From Penicillium oxalicum (lineage: Eukaryota > Ascomycota > Eurotiomycetes > Eurotiales > Aspergillaceae), in NCBI RefSeq assembly GCF_001723175.1, contig NC_064653.1, positions 3,038,001 through 3,102,000 on the forward strand: a stretch of DNA of 64,000 nucleotides. Reading direction: 5' to 3'. The position numbers and the translations under genes are program-made. Under the pieces are notes generated by a model. That model saw only the letters and a program-made list of their open reading frames with translations, ran no database searches and was not told where the DNA came from. This document shows, piece by piece, positions 32,878 through 43,460 of this stretch. Each line of letters starts with the position of its first letter. Positions within the stretch are counted from its first letter, which is position 1.

Positions 32878-35116
32878 TCACGCCTTGGATCGTCGCTTGA
32901 CCTTGTCGGCCAATTGTTTCAGGTCGTCTAGCCCGGAGTCGGTGGAGGATTTCTTTTGCTTCTTCCCTCGATCCCGACTGTCCTTGGGCACTTCAGGTTC
33001 ACCGTCATCTCCTGCATGTCGCCGCTTACGACCCTCGTCGAGCAGAGCCTTCATGCCGGACGTTGCCTTGAAGCGGGGGTTGGTTGGGTCGATGGCAAAT
33101 TCGTGGCTCTCGAACAAACGAGAGAACCGGGGATCGTTGACGTTCACGTTGAAGTCATCATGAACGGCGACCTCCTTATGCTTGCCCTTGGCCTTACCCT
33201 TGCCCTTCCGGCGGGCTTGCTTCTCTGCCTTCTCAATCTCATTCATATCAAAGTGTCGGATCTTAGCTTTTTCATCATCCAACATCAGCAGCTCCAGCTC
33301 GGCACGTTGGGCAGCAGAAGCAGCTTCCTCTGCAGCACGTTCCTCTCGCTTCTTGCGTTTCTCCTCCTTGCGACGAGCTGCAGATGTAGACTTGCCGCTA
33401 GGATCATCAAAGAAGGGGTCGTTGAAGCCCAGATCTTCATCCGCTCCGCCCACGGGAGCAGGTTCATCTTCAGCGTTTGAAGCAGCCTCGGCCTCATTCC
33501 CTTCTGTGCTTTCACCCATTTTCTCAGCCTTCCGTCGCTCCTTGCGACGCTTCTTGCGTTCACGCTCTTTCCGTACGTAACGCTCAAGGGCGGTTTCTTC
33601 AATTTGGGGTTCATTTTCGAAGATGCCACCGTCTTTGCCGTGGCCACCCGCAAGTCCGGAAGTGAACGTAACCTCCATCTCACCGACGGGGCCGGATGAT
33701 TTCGAGCTTGGGATAGGCTCAGTGCTCAAGCCAAGTAGAGCTCGCATGCGTTGCTTCTCGGCTTCCTTCTTTGAAATCTTGACGCTGGTGCCTTCATTTG
33801 CTGTGTTGTCAACCACCTCCACACCACCATCTTCATCGTCTTCACTGTCGGAGCTATCACTTCCGAGGTATGCCTTGAGGTCGTTCTCCTCGATCTCTTT
33901 CCGGGAACCGCGGAACGCGCGGGCCTGAGCCTCTTTACGTGACTTGTCGTCCGCATCCCAGGTCAGCTTGACCTTGCTGTGCTGTAGAGCGTCTGTAACA
34001 AACTCGTTCGGCTTGTACCCATCTGGAATCCGGGAACATGAATCGCGCGGCTTGTCGTCTGTGAAATCGGTGTCATCAGGGACGAAGCGGAGGTCAAAGA
34101 AGTTGGCGCTGGACAAATATTCAGCACCATCCACGAGGTCGTACACGTGCTTGGCACATTCCTTTGTTGAGAATGTAAGAATAGCGTAGAAGTACCGGAG
34201 TCGCTCCAGCTGGTATTGTCGTAGTTTCGTCGAATTGAACTCTTCACCAGTGTCGGCCTTCAGCAGGGATTTCTTGATCTCTTCCTCTTCTTCCTCAGAG
34301 TCAAGATCGCTTTCCATTGCCTCTTCTTCGGCTCCAGTTGTAGCCGCAAAAATCTCTCGTGGTGGCCCTTCAATCTCTTCTTTTTCCATGCGCTCTTTGC
34401 CAAATTCACTAGGGTATACTGTGACATTGAGCACACGGCCACCTGCCGGCAAAAAGCTGGAGAAACATGCCATCAAGTCCTCGGCACGAATATTATCCCA
34501 ATCCAAGTTGACAACAGCGATGCGGTTGGTGACTTCTCCGAGAGGGACGTTGACCTGCTGCTTATCAGGGAAATCAACCTCTTCCTCCTCATTTTCCGCC
34601 TCGGACTCATCTTCGTCATCGCTGGAGCTCTCTTCAGAGGATGAATCTGTGAAACCGCCATCCCGGGCAGGATCATAGGGACGCTCCTCCACGCGCTTCA
34701 GCTCTTTTTGCACCTCGTCATCGTCGTCAACGCTGATTTTGTCATCGTCCTCATCCTCGTCATCCTCGTCGTCATCTTCAAGTCGATAAAATTTCTTCAA
34801 TTGCTTCTTTGTGTCATCTTTCGCCAATTTGCGTCCATATCGATCGACGGCAGCGTTTCGAGAGAAATCCTTATCATCGAGCATGTGCGCAAAGCGCTTG
34901 TCGAGTTTGACACGGGTTTGTCGTTTGCTGGGGAGGCGATAACGTGGATCCGATTGGATGTTCGCAAAACGAGGATCCGCTGCAAATGAAGGAGTCAGTT
35001 ATCAATTATGAGCAAAGGTAGCCTTGTGCACTGTCGCAGCCGAACTCACTGATCACAGGGCCATTATCGCCTTTGGCTCCATTCTTCTTGGATTTTTTCT
35101 TATCCTGGCTCGCCAT
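32878..35116 (-). CDS. ESF1: ESF1, nucleolar pre-rRNA processing protein
   Basis: Two exons (35116-35050 and 34979-32878) give 722 aa. The start MASQDKKKSKKNGAKG and the exon junction T-DPRFANIQSDPRYRLP match the family. Esf1 binds pre-rRNA in the nucleolus and is needed for 18S rRNA maturation in the small-subunit processome. Visible parts are DPRF repeats, an acidic stretch (EDDDEDDEDEDDDK), an RRM-like core (NRIAVVNLDWDNIRAEDLMA, then RLRYFYAILTFSTKECAKHV), lysine-rich coiled-coil segments (RKERERKKRRKERRKAEK) and a C-terminal NUC153 motif (DPRFSRLFESHEFAIDPTNP). The C-terminus ends in a basic tail (KVKRRSKA). The highly acidic and basic tracts are normal for the family. No breaks were seen. 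Confidence 0.93.
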
Positions 35117-35678
35117 GATTGAATTATAAGCTCGCACTCGGAGAGTGGCTCCCCGAATAACGAATTAATTTCCGTGTCGACCGATATGAAAGATTTGCAG
35201 CAGGAATTTGACAGCTTTAATGGAGAAGTTATATCAAATCGCCCGTCGCAAATTGCGGACAAATTTCTTTTTTTCTGCCAGCATTTTCAAGCGGTGTGTC
35301 AGCACGTGAATGTGACACCGATCAAACGAATGTCGGTCGCGTGGCCATGATTGGCTGAAATCCCTCGCGGAAAAGAAATCGTCCATTCCACTTGTATTGA
35401 TTCCCTTCGTGGTGAAACCTCAAGGTCTACCTGACTAAAGAAGGCATCAAGACTTTTTCATGTACGGGCTGTATCACTGTGGGGTCAACAGGCTTGAGAC
35501 GGGACTCCAAACTTATTTTTGTGTATTATCGAGGCAAATTCTACATAAAATTGAGCGAAGTCTGCCAATTGCTCAAGGACATGGTGTTCGTTGCTAATGT
35601 TACGGTATTTTTGCATGTATGTACATTTCCACTCGGGTGCAAGTCACAAAATAGATGATATATGCCAGATAGTTTGAC
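35117..35678. other. ESF1 promoter region and 3' flank of the uridine kinase gene
   Basis: A CACGTG E-box lies at 35303-35308, about 190 bp before the ESF1 start, close to a T-rich block at 35268-35275. Such E-boxes are seen in growth-regulated promoters, but no role is shown. No gene was found here. Confidence 0.5.
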
Positions 35679-37460
35679 CTAGCATCCAAAGTATCGCTTC
35701 TCCATCCAGCGAGGCTCGCCGTCGGGTTCAATGCGACCGACAATAACATTGATCCTGGGGAACACGGCAATCAGGCGCTTGATTCCTGTTTCCCCCGCAG
35801 CACAGGTCACAAACACGATTTTATCTTCATCGACACCGTGATCGATGAGGACACGAACAGCCATCAAAGCAGCTCCTCCGCTTGCCATCTGAGGATCCAG
35901 CAGCATGACCATGGAATGCTCTTCAAGCTGGGGAGGAAGCTTGAGGTAATGTAATGTAGGCTCAGAGCTATTTTCATCTGTCTGAATCAGGACTCTACCG
36001 GTCACGCAATCTGGAATGCTACGCTTCAGCGCAGTCTCCAGGCAGGAACCTCCACGGAGAATGGCAACTGCAGACACCGAGCCCTTGGGGATGAGACCCA
36101 GATACTTGTTGCCTTGTGGAGTCTCCACGGTAGTCTGGACGTAAGAAGTCATATCCAAAGCTCTGCGGTATGAATCTTATTAGCAAATAGCATTACAGGA
36201 GAAAGGTGATTGTGGGGACGAACTTCTCGATCAATATAGAGGCCAGTCGATCAAAATAGAACACGAAGTCAACATGTTCAGTGGCAGGATCTTGCAGAAC
36301 GGTATTCATTCCCACAAACTGCGGTGTAGCTGGCATGACGTGTACATTCGGTGGCAGCTCGACTTTAGCAGCCAGAAGGCCCAGCTTTCGAAGGGCCTCT
36401 GTGTGAGTCTCTGACTTGTCCTGAAGCTTACGCTGGATATGCTTGACAACCATATCTGCAGCAAGAAATCAGTTTTCCTGGCTTCCTTGGCGAAGGACCG
36501 AGGACACAAAACTTACCAATTGCAGTGGTGTTCTCAATACCACGAGGAATAATAATATCTAGGGAAATGTTAGTGACTCACGGAAAGAGTTGCGAGCTAC
36601 AGTGGAAGGATCTGACCCGAGATGTGCCGCTGGGGCTCGACAAATTTCGTATACGAGGGTTTCACAAATGTGAACCATTGCTTGATGATACCCTCGACGT
36701 CTCGGCCGCGCTCACGGACGTCGCGCAGGACTGGACAAAGTGTCATGTTAGAATCAAATGAATGACGTGTATGAGCAGTGATTTCTAACCTCTTCGCCCC
36801 AAACACACATCCATATCAGCTTCAACGAAAATCTAGATCAGTCAGTAGGTGAAAGTAGTGGACCTGATACATCTCACTTCGCTAGCCTACCTTGACATCG
36901 AGTAAGTTGAGGATCCTGGGGTCGTGAAGGGCCAAAATTCCTTCGAGAATAAGCACTCGGGGCGAATAGAGCGTCGTCGTGTGTGGTTGACGCTGATGAT
37001 TGGCAAACGAATAGACTGGAATATGCGCCTTCTTTCTGGAGGGCCATCCCTCATTAGAATCAATGCAGAAGCAGAATATAGGAATCTCTAATGTTTACCC
37101 TTGTTTCAGATCTTGAAGAGTACTGACCAAGAGGTCAAAATCAATGGAATCAGGGCAATCAAAGTCATAGTTATTGGCATGCGCCCTGGTATGCTCCTCG
37201 GGAGTCAAGGTCTTATAGAACGAATCCTAAAGGGCGGTTCAACGTTAGAGATCCCAATATGCGTACACACCAGGAGAGCCACTACAAACCATGACCAAAA
37301 TTACGACCCATGGCAAATTCAGTGACTTCACAATCTCCATAGCCACTGAGGTTTTGCCGGAGCCGGAGCTTCCAGCAATACCAATAATGCTTAAGTCATG
37401 CCATGGCGGAGAATATTTCACCTCAGGAATAAGGGAATAGAACGGCGATGTCGACTCCAT
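35679..37460 (-). CDS. URK1: Uridine kinase with C-terminal uracil phosphoribosyltransferase-like domain
   Basis: At least seven exons on the minus strand encode roughly 450 aa. The start at 37460 (MESTSPFYSLIPEVKYSPPW) was chosen over an upstream Met because it begins the conserved part. The kinase domain has a P-loop, GIAGSSGSGKTS, then after an intron DSFYKTLTPEEHTRAHANNY, the stretch SPRVLILEGILALHDPRIL and DMDVCLGRRVLRDVRERGRD. It phosphorylates uridine and cytidine to the monophosphates in pyrimidine salvage. The C-terminal part has a UPRT fold: PKGSVSAVAILRGGSCLETA and the PRPP-loop-like LLDPQMASGGAALMAV, ending EPRWMEKRYFGC. In this kinase family the UPRT domain is often regulatory or inactive, and I cannot tell from the sequence. 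It is transcribed away from GID8, sharing a 453 bp promoter interval. Confidence 0.9.
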
Positions 37461-37913
37461 AACGACCTTCGAATGAGCATCACACCATGGCACTCAGGGA
37501 CGAGTACTCGGTGAATCGTGTTCAAGCTTCGAGCGGGGACGTGAGATTCTTATCTTGCGATTTTACTGAACTCGTCTCAGTTGTGATGGATTGGGCTTAG
37601 CGCGTGACTGCGGGTCATACCCGTCGCTTGTGGCTGACATAATCGCTTAGCTCAGGTTTTCTTTCTTCCACCTCCTACTTCTACCTTCCGAGTTCCCTTC
37701 CAACTCCTCTTCCTCAGGGCATTCTCTCCCACAGCATTCGGCCTTTGACTCCATGGCTGTTGTCTCTTGGGTTCCCCTTCAGCTTAACACATAGCGGCAT
37801 CACACATTCACTGCTACAAAGTGGTCATAATTTGACGCGCAATGTCCTCCACTAACATCGTATGCTGCTTGGCACAATAGCTCTGTGGGCACCGGGATTT
37901 TGACAACGCACAG
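37461..37913. promoter_or_regulatory. Divergent promoter between URK1 and GID8
   Basis: The two start codons face away from each other across 453 bp. The GID8 side carries a C/T-rich block (about 37665-37735), as is common near fungal transcription starts. No specific operator was identified. Confidence 0.5.
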
Positions 37914-39141
37914 ATGTCTCGATCTCCCTCATCTGCGACGCCGCAACGGCATCAGTTTGAGCGGAAGGTTGAAGAGATCAAGCCGTCAAAAACGTGAGTC
38001 AACCGCCTCCCTTCTGCCTTCTTCACCCCCTGATTTCGCGGGCTCGAGCCGTGAATATGATGCACTTTAACTCAAGTTGGGAATCTCTCTGAAAAACCTT
38101 GAGGAGAAAAACATTGACTTGTCTATCTGATTACTTGCAAAAACTGTCTCAATTCTTCTTTGGCACACGTTTTGTCCTGCACACTTGCTAATCAGCAAAT
38201 TAGTGACATCAATTACCTGGTCATGGACTACCTCATTACCAATGGCTACCCCGCCGCTGCTAGTAGATTCGCGGTGGAAGCAAACATCCGGCTCTGCACC
38301 GACCTTGAATCTATTCAGGAACGTGTTGAGATTCGAACCTTCATCCACTCTGGGAACATCCAGGCTGCGATCGAGAAAATTAACGACCTTAACCCTCAGG
38401 TAAGCTCTTCTCTGTTTTCCATTTCCTTTCTACCCTTCATGATTATACGAAGTTTCATGCACCACTCCTATAACACCCCTCGGGGAGTTGCGGATAATCA
38501 AACATCTTCAGTCCTCAGTATGATAAGCAATTTTTGCTATTCAACCTGTTCATTCAAGTCCTTGCATCATTTGAAATTCATTGACTAACATGATCGATCA
38601 GATTCTGGACAAGAACCCTGCGCTGCACTTTGCGCTTCTTCGACTACAACTGGTAGAACTAATCCGCAGCTGCAATTCCACACCCGACGGGGACATCAGT
38701 CCCGCGCTAGAATTTGCGACCGCGCAATTAGCACCACGGGCTCCCACCAATCCACAGTTCTTAGAAGACTTGGAGCAGACTCTTGCGCTGCTGATCTTCC
38801 CTGGCACCAGGCTGTCGCCCGCCCTCGCCAACCTCCTAGATCCCCGTCTTCGTAAAGAAATTGCTCAACTCGTTAACGAGGCCATCCTCCAAAGCCAAGG
38901 CGTTCGTCAAGAAGCGCGCTTGCGCAACCTTGTCAAACTTCGAGCTTTTGCCGAGAACAAAGCCCGTCAGGCTAAGAAGGACATCCCCGACAAGCTGGAC
39001 ATTGGACTTCTTGGGGATCGCAACGATACTAGCCCTCCCAGTAACATCAGTAATGATCCTCTCAATAACCGCAACAGCCAAAACGGCACAAGCGACACTG
39101 TGATGACCAACAATGGTGATGCTGAGCCGATGGTTGTCTGA
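37914..39141 (+). CDS. GID8: GID8, subunit of the GID/CTLH E3 ubiquitin ligase
   Basis: Three coding exons give about 270 aa: MSRSPSSATPQRHQFERKVE from 37914, then DINYLVMDYLITNGYPAAAS, then ILDKNPALHFALLRLQLVEL from about 38602 to the stop at 39141. The second exon holds a LisH motif and the start of a CTLH motif (SIQERVEIRTFIHSGNIQAA). The third completes CTLH and the CRA domain (ALEFATAQLAPRA, FLEDLEQTLALLIFPG). Gid8 is the scaffold that links RanBPM-like and RING subunits of the complex, which in yeast degrades gluconeogenic enzymes after glucose returns. The first-intron acceptor used here, just before TGACATC, is the one that joins KT to DINYLV in frame. The tail is Asn-rich and probably flexible. 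Confidence 0.9.
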
Positions 39142-40303
39142 ACGAATTCGTGGTGTACACCAACCCACCATTACAAATTGACCCTCTGGGCCTGACCGAC
39201 CTGTTTGACTCCATGTTGGGGGGCTCATCCTCAAGATTGACGTTTTCTGCATTGATTACTTTGCGTGTTTTGCTTTAGCGTGGTGTTCCAGGTGGCTTCA
39301 TTCATTCTCTGTTCATGCTTATGGGGCGGCACAGGAATAATAATATACACATCCATGGATGAGATTCTGGATCTTACAGCTTTATTTGTGTAGGCTTACT
39401 CGAGTACCTCATCCGGTTACGCGAAAAGCACGACTGGAGGCTCGATAAAGAGCCAGCCCGGTTTACACCCTTTGCGCTTTCACCGGGTCGAAACGCACGT
39501 CTGCTAATCTGGTCAGACTCAATTCTCGGGCCTGCGACCGACAGATACCACCTATGGATGTCCTCATCAACCCATCCATGGGTACCTTCCTAGGTAGGCA
39601 TGTTTCTGTGGACCATCTGTCCTGGGACGTCCACGACATTAGTGTTCCATTGATACCGCCCAATTACACGCTGAGCCCGTCCATCAAACTTTTAATCGCT
39701 TCCCAATGGTGGTGGGTTTGAGGTATCTGGAGCCCTAGTGCTGCCTCCAGCCCTGATACCTTACGGAACTTGGGAAATGAGGTTGTCTACATAGTGCCCG
39801 CCCGCACCAAATTATATATATTCCACATAGGTGAGGCACCTGTGACCCATCCTTTGGAACTTACGTAGTAAACATCACTTACTGCGGCGACTAGGCCTGC
39901 TCACCAGGTTATTAAAAATCCACAATATCAAGAACATTAAATATTCACTTCCTGTATGGATATAATTGTGCATATATTGGGATTTAGGGTAACAGGACTT
40001 CTGTAGAATGACAAGATCATGGAGTAGACGGGGATGTGAAATGTTCAACGCCCGACTGCTATTACACTGTCAAATGCCACGTAAATATTCGGTCGCACCA
40101 CTCAACAAGGTGGATCATGCTTCGAATCAAAAGCAAAGGGAAGAAACAAAGTTCTAAGCAGATTTCGATCCAAATGGTATTGACGTGGAGGAATCAAAGA
40201 CGCCGTAAATCCAGTTGACACACCATTCTCAGGAGTGTACCCCCCACGGATCATAATTTAAATGCGAGTGACTGCCAAAAAGTTCTCATTAGAAGAAGGT
40301 GCA
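39142..40303. other. Convergent intergenic region, 1.2 kb
   Basis: GID8 ends on the plus strand and the NADH dehydrogenase gene ends on the minus strand. The interval is A/T-rich in its second half (39820-40020). No gene or repeat was recognised. Confidence 0.6.
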
Positions 40304-42615
40304 TTAAAAGCTCATCAGATCTGCCGAACGAATTAGTTTGAAGTCTCAGGAGACAAGCAAAATGTTGTGGAAGTCCTCAAGAAACATACCTCTTCCAAAA
40401 AGCGCACGCTTTGCCCAGTCCATAGCCAGCATACATCTTGTGCGAAAACTGACGCTTTGCGCGAAGTAAATGCTGCGCCAAAGATACATGGCAACTACGC
40501 CACCGCTGAAGCTCAAACCACCAAAGTCGAAAATGGCAGCATTACTGATGTACGCAAGACTTCCCAGGTGTTTATACTTGAAAGCCTTGTAGACAGCCTC
40601 ATCAAGATCACCGTATTCGATATCATTGGCCCGTAGCCCAGGGAGAGCAGCGGCGATCTTGGTCAGTTTGCGACCCAGGTAGACTCCCTGCTGGTTCGCT
40701 CGCTGAGCAGTAGCCGGCAAGGAGGTAAGCTTAGTGTCAATCTGGTGCAGAAGCTCGGAGAGCTCGCCGAAGTCGAGAGTACCGGAGTGATCCGTGTCGT
40801 ACTGTTCGAAGAGTCGATCAAGGTGACGAAGGTGAGCGGCTGCTTGCGGGAACCGCTTCTTAACGCGCTTGGCAACATCTCGCCACTCAGAGAAGGATAA
40901 TTGGACCTTCTCGGGATCGCGGTCCTTCTCCCAGGCCATGGTGCGCAGGAATTTCATAACGTTCTCGGCAACATTGTTCTGGACGGTCGAGCAATCACCG
41001 ATAGCATACACGTCGCCCAATGGTGCACCGATCAGGCGCAGATGAGTGTCGGTTTCCAAGGCGTGCTTGTTGTTTTGACTTTCAAGCTTGTTGGATAGGG
41101 TTTCGCATATCTCGGCACGAGCTGGGCGGAGAAGTTGAATTAGGCAGGGCATAATGAATCAAAAGGATGGAAGACTTACAAACTCCAGTGGACCACAGGC
41201 AAAAGGCATTCGGGATTTCCTTGACAACGGTCTTGCCATCCTCAACCTGGGTAAAGAGTACACGATCCTTTTGCACCTCCTTAACTCGGGCATTGGTGAT
41301 AACCTCGACGCCATCGCGAGAGAAGCGGCTCTATCCTACATTAGTGATCACACAAACTGTCGTAATTGTGAAAGAAGACATACCTCAGCATATGTGGATA
41401 AGGCCTCGTCGTAAGTGTTCAGAATGTGGGAGCGACTTTGGATGATGTGTACTGAGATTTCGTTGCGGACGATGCGGGGGAATGAGTGAAGCAAGTCCTC
41501 ATTGAGCATATCGAATAACTCGGCAGCGAACTCAACGCCGGTAGGACCACCACCGCAGACAACAAAAGAAAGGAGACGTTTTCGTTCTTCATCCGACGTA
41601 GTAGGCAAGCAGGCCTGTTCCATGTTGTTCAAAATCTTGTTCTTGATTTGTCTCGCGTCGTCGATGCCTTTAAGGAAGTTGCAATTTTCGAGACCCTTGA
41701 CACCATGAGGATTCGTCACACAACCTAGCCGAGAGCCAATTAGTTCCAAGAAAATATCAAAGCGATGGAAAGTCTTCATTGAGAAGCGGACGTACCAACG
41801 CCGATCACGAGTTTGTCATAGGGCAGGTAAAAATTGCGCGTATTTCCGTCACTGTCGACTTGAGAGACCTCCACGAGCTTGTGTGAGAAATCAACATCTG
41901 TGGCAGAAGCTTTGAGGAAATGTCCGTGAACCCGTTCAATGATACGGCGTACTGGCTCTACTAAGGAGCGAAGACCAAGGGTGCCCACAGTCGCAGACGG
42001 TAACATGGGAGTGAACAGGAAGTAGTTGGTTGGAGAGACAACGGTAACATGATAGTCACCGGGGTTGAGATTCTTGAGCAGCGCAATGCTACCCCAGCCA
42101 GTACCAAGAATAACCAGACGAGGCTTGTCCTTTTGCTCCCTCATCTCGTCCGAGTCACAGTCGTCAACAAGATAATCGGCAATTGGCAAATTTTTGGGAC
42201 CGCCAACTCGAGGATTGAGAGCCAATTCGGACACGGGGATGTCCTCGGCACTCGGGGTCTCACGATATGTGCTGGCATCGTAAAGAAAGAAGGCGACAAC
42301 AAGAATACCGGCACCAACACCAAAGGCACCGCAGAAAGCCAGAGTTTTGTACAGGGCTGCTAAGACTTTGGAGCGCTGCTTGGGAGCAACCTTCGCACTA
42401 GTCTTATCCGATTGAAAGCGAATTGAGGTCGACGCCTTTGGAGACGCGCCGAAGGGACGTTTGGGAAAAGGCCGGCGGGCAGACGTGTTCAGTGAGCGAA
42501 AGACAAGAGATTGAGAGACCGGCGATCTTTCAAAAAGCTTCACGCCCGGCCCGAGAGACCCAATAGATCTCGCTGCGAGGGCATCCGCACGACCCCGGAG
42601 CACCGCTGCCCGCAT
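40304..42615 (-). CDS. External alternative NADH:ubiquinone oxidoreductase with EF-hand (NDE type)
   Basis: The gene has at least five exons and about 700 aa. The start is taken at 42615 (MRAAVLRGRADALAARSIGS), which opens an Arg/Ser-rich mitochondrial presequence; a hydrophobic helix follows (AFCGAFGVGAGILVVAFFLY). The first dinucleotide fold reads RLVILGTGWGSIALLKNL and the second FVVCGGGPTGVEFAAELFD, the FAD and NADH sites of type II NADH dehydrogenases. YAIGDCSTVQNN contacts FAD. An EF-hand insert, FEQYDTDHSGTLDFGELSEL, is the mark of the calcium-responsive NDE branch (as in Neurospora NDE1). The last intron (donor after FGR, near 40397) leads to a tiny exon ending DLMSF at 40304. The enzyme passes electrons from cytosolic NADH to ubiquinone at the outer face of the inner membrane without pumping protons. 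Confidence 0.92.
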
Positions 42616-43460
42616 TTTAACGGAGTTCAGCAATGCGAGGACGGGTCGAGGAGCCAAAATCGGCTTTGCACCAGCGTAGATTCACGAGAACTATACCTGT
42701 CTCAAAGAATGTAAGAAGAAAAGAAGGACCTCGAAGAGAATTGATTGTACAATGGATTAAATTATCTCAGACAAGGACAAGAGAGGTGCAAATAAGCCCG
42801 GGTCTCATCGACGAGCCATCTCAAGGCGGCCGACGTCATCCATAGGTCACGTGGTGATCGGGAATCGGCAATCATCTGGAGTGGGGCCTGCTAAAAACAG
42901 ACAAAACCGGACACTCTTGACTTGCGCGTCGATCTGAATGTACTCCACGTACAGTACCGTACCTTCCGAACATACATGTATCTTGACGTGTTTCTGATGC
43001 CTGGAGCAGGGTTCTCAAAGCGGATCATTGGAACCTAGGTGAGCTCACAAAATCACGGAGCCGTCAATTCTCACGAGTTCTGAGCATAAACCGTCCGCGT
43101 AGAGAGTGGGCAGATGCCAATCATTACAATTATCACTGTCATCCTTACTAATTTTTACATTTAAAAAGTTTCACTGTGATTGCTGCGCTAGATTGATGGA
43201 CTACCGCCGCTCCTACGCAGCCGCCTCGGCGCTGGCGGTGGCATAGCCTGAGCCATGGAATAATGCAGAAATAAACAGGAGATGCGCTCAGCCATTGGTG
43301 GTAATGGTATAGGTCCAGAAAGCCCGTTGCTTTTCCCTTTCAGCCAAAATCCTTTGATAAACACCATTCAGCGCCTGAAATGCAATTCAAAAGACTAGAG
43401 AAACATGTCATCTCACAATAAACTCGCAGAGAACTCGAACACAGGCAGACGGTCTTGACT
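42616..43460. other. NADH dehydrogenase promoter and 3' flank of SCC2
   Basis: A CACGTG E-box occurs at 42848-42853, about 235 bp before the NADH dehydrogenase start. No open frame in this gap has recognisable content. Confidence 0.5.

Noticed and set aside
32878..34884. Long plus-strand open frames opposite ESF1
   Set aside because: They mirror the acidic and basic low-complexity codons of ESF1 and give Ser/Leu-rich shadows without motifs.
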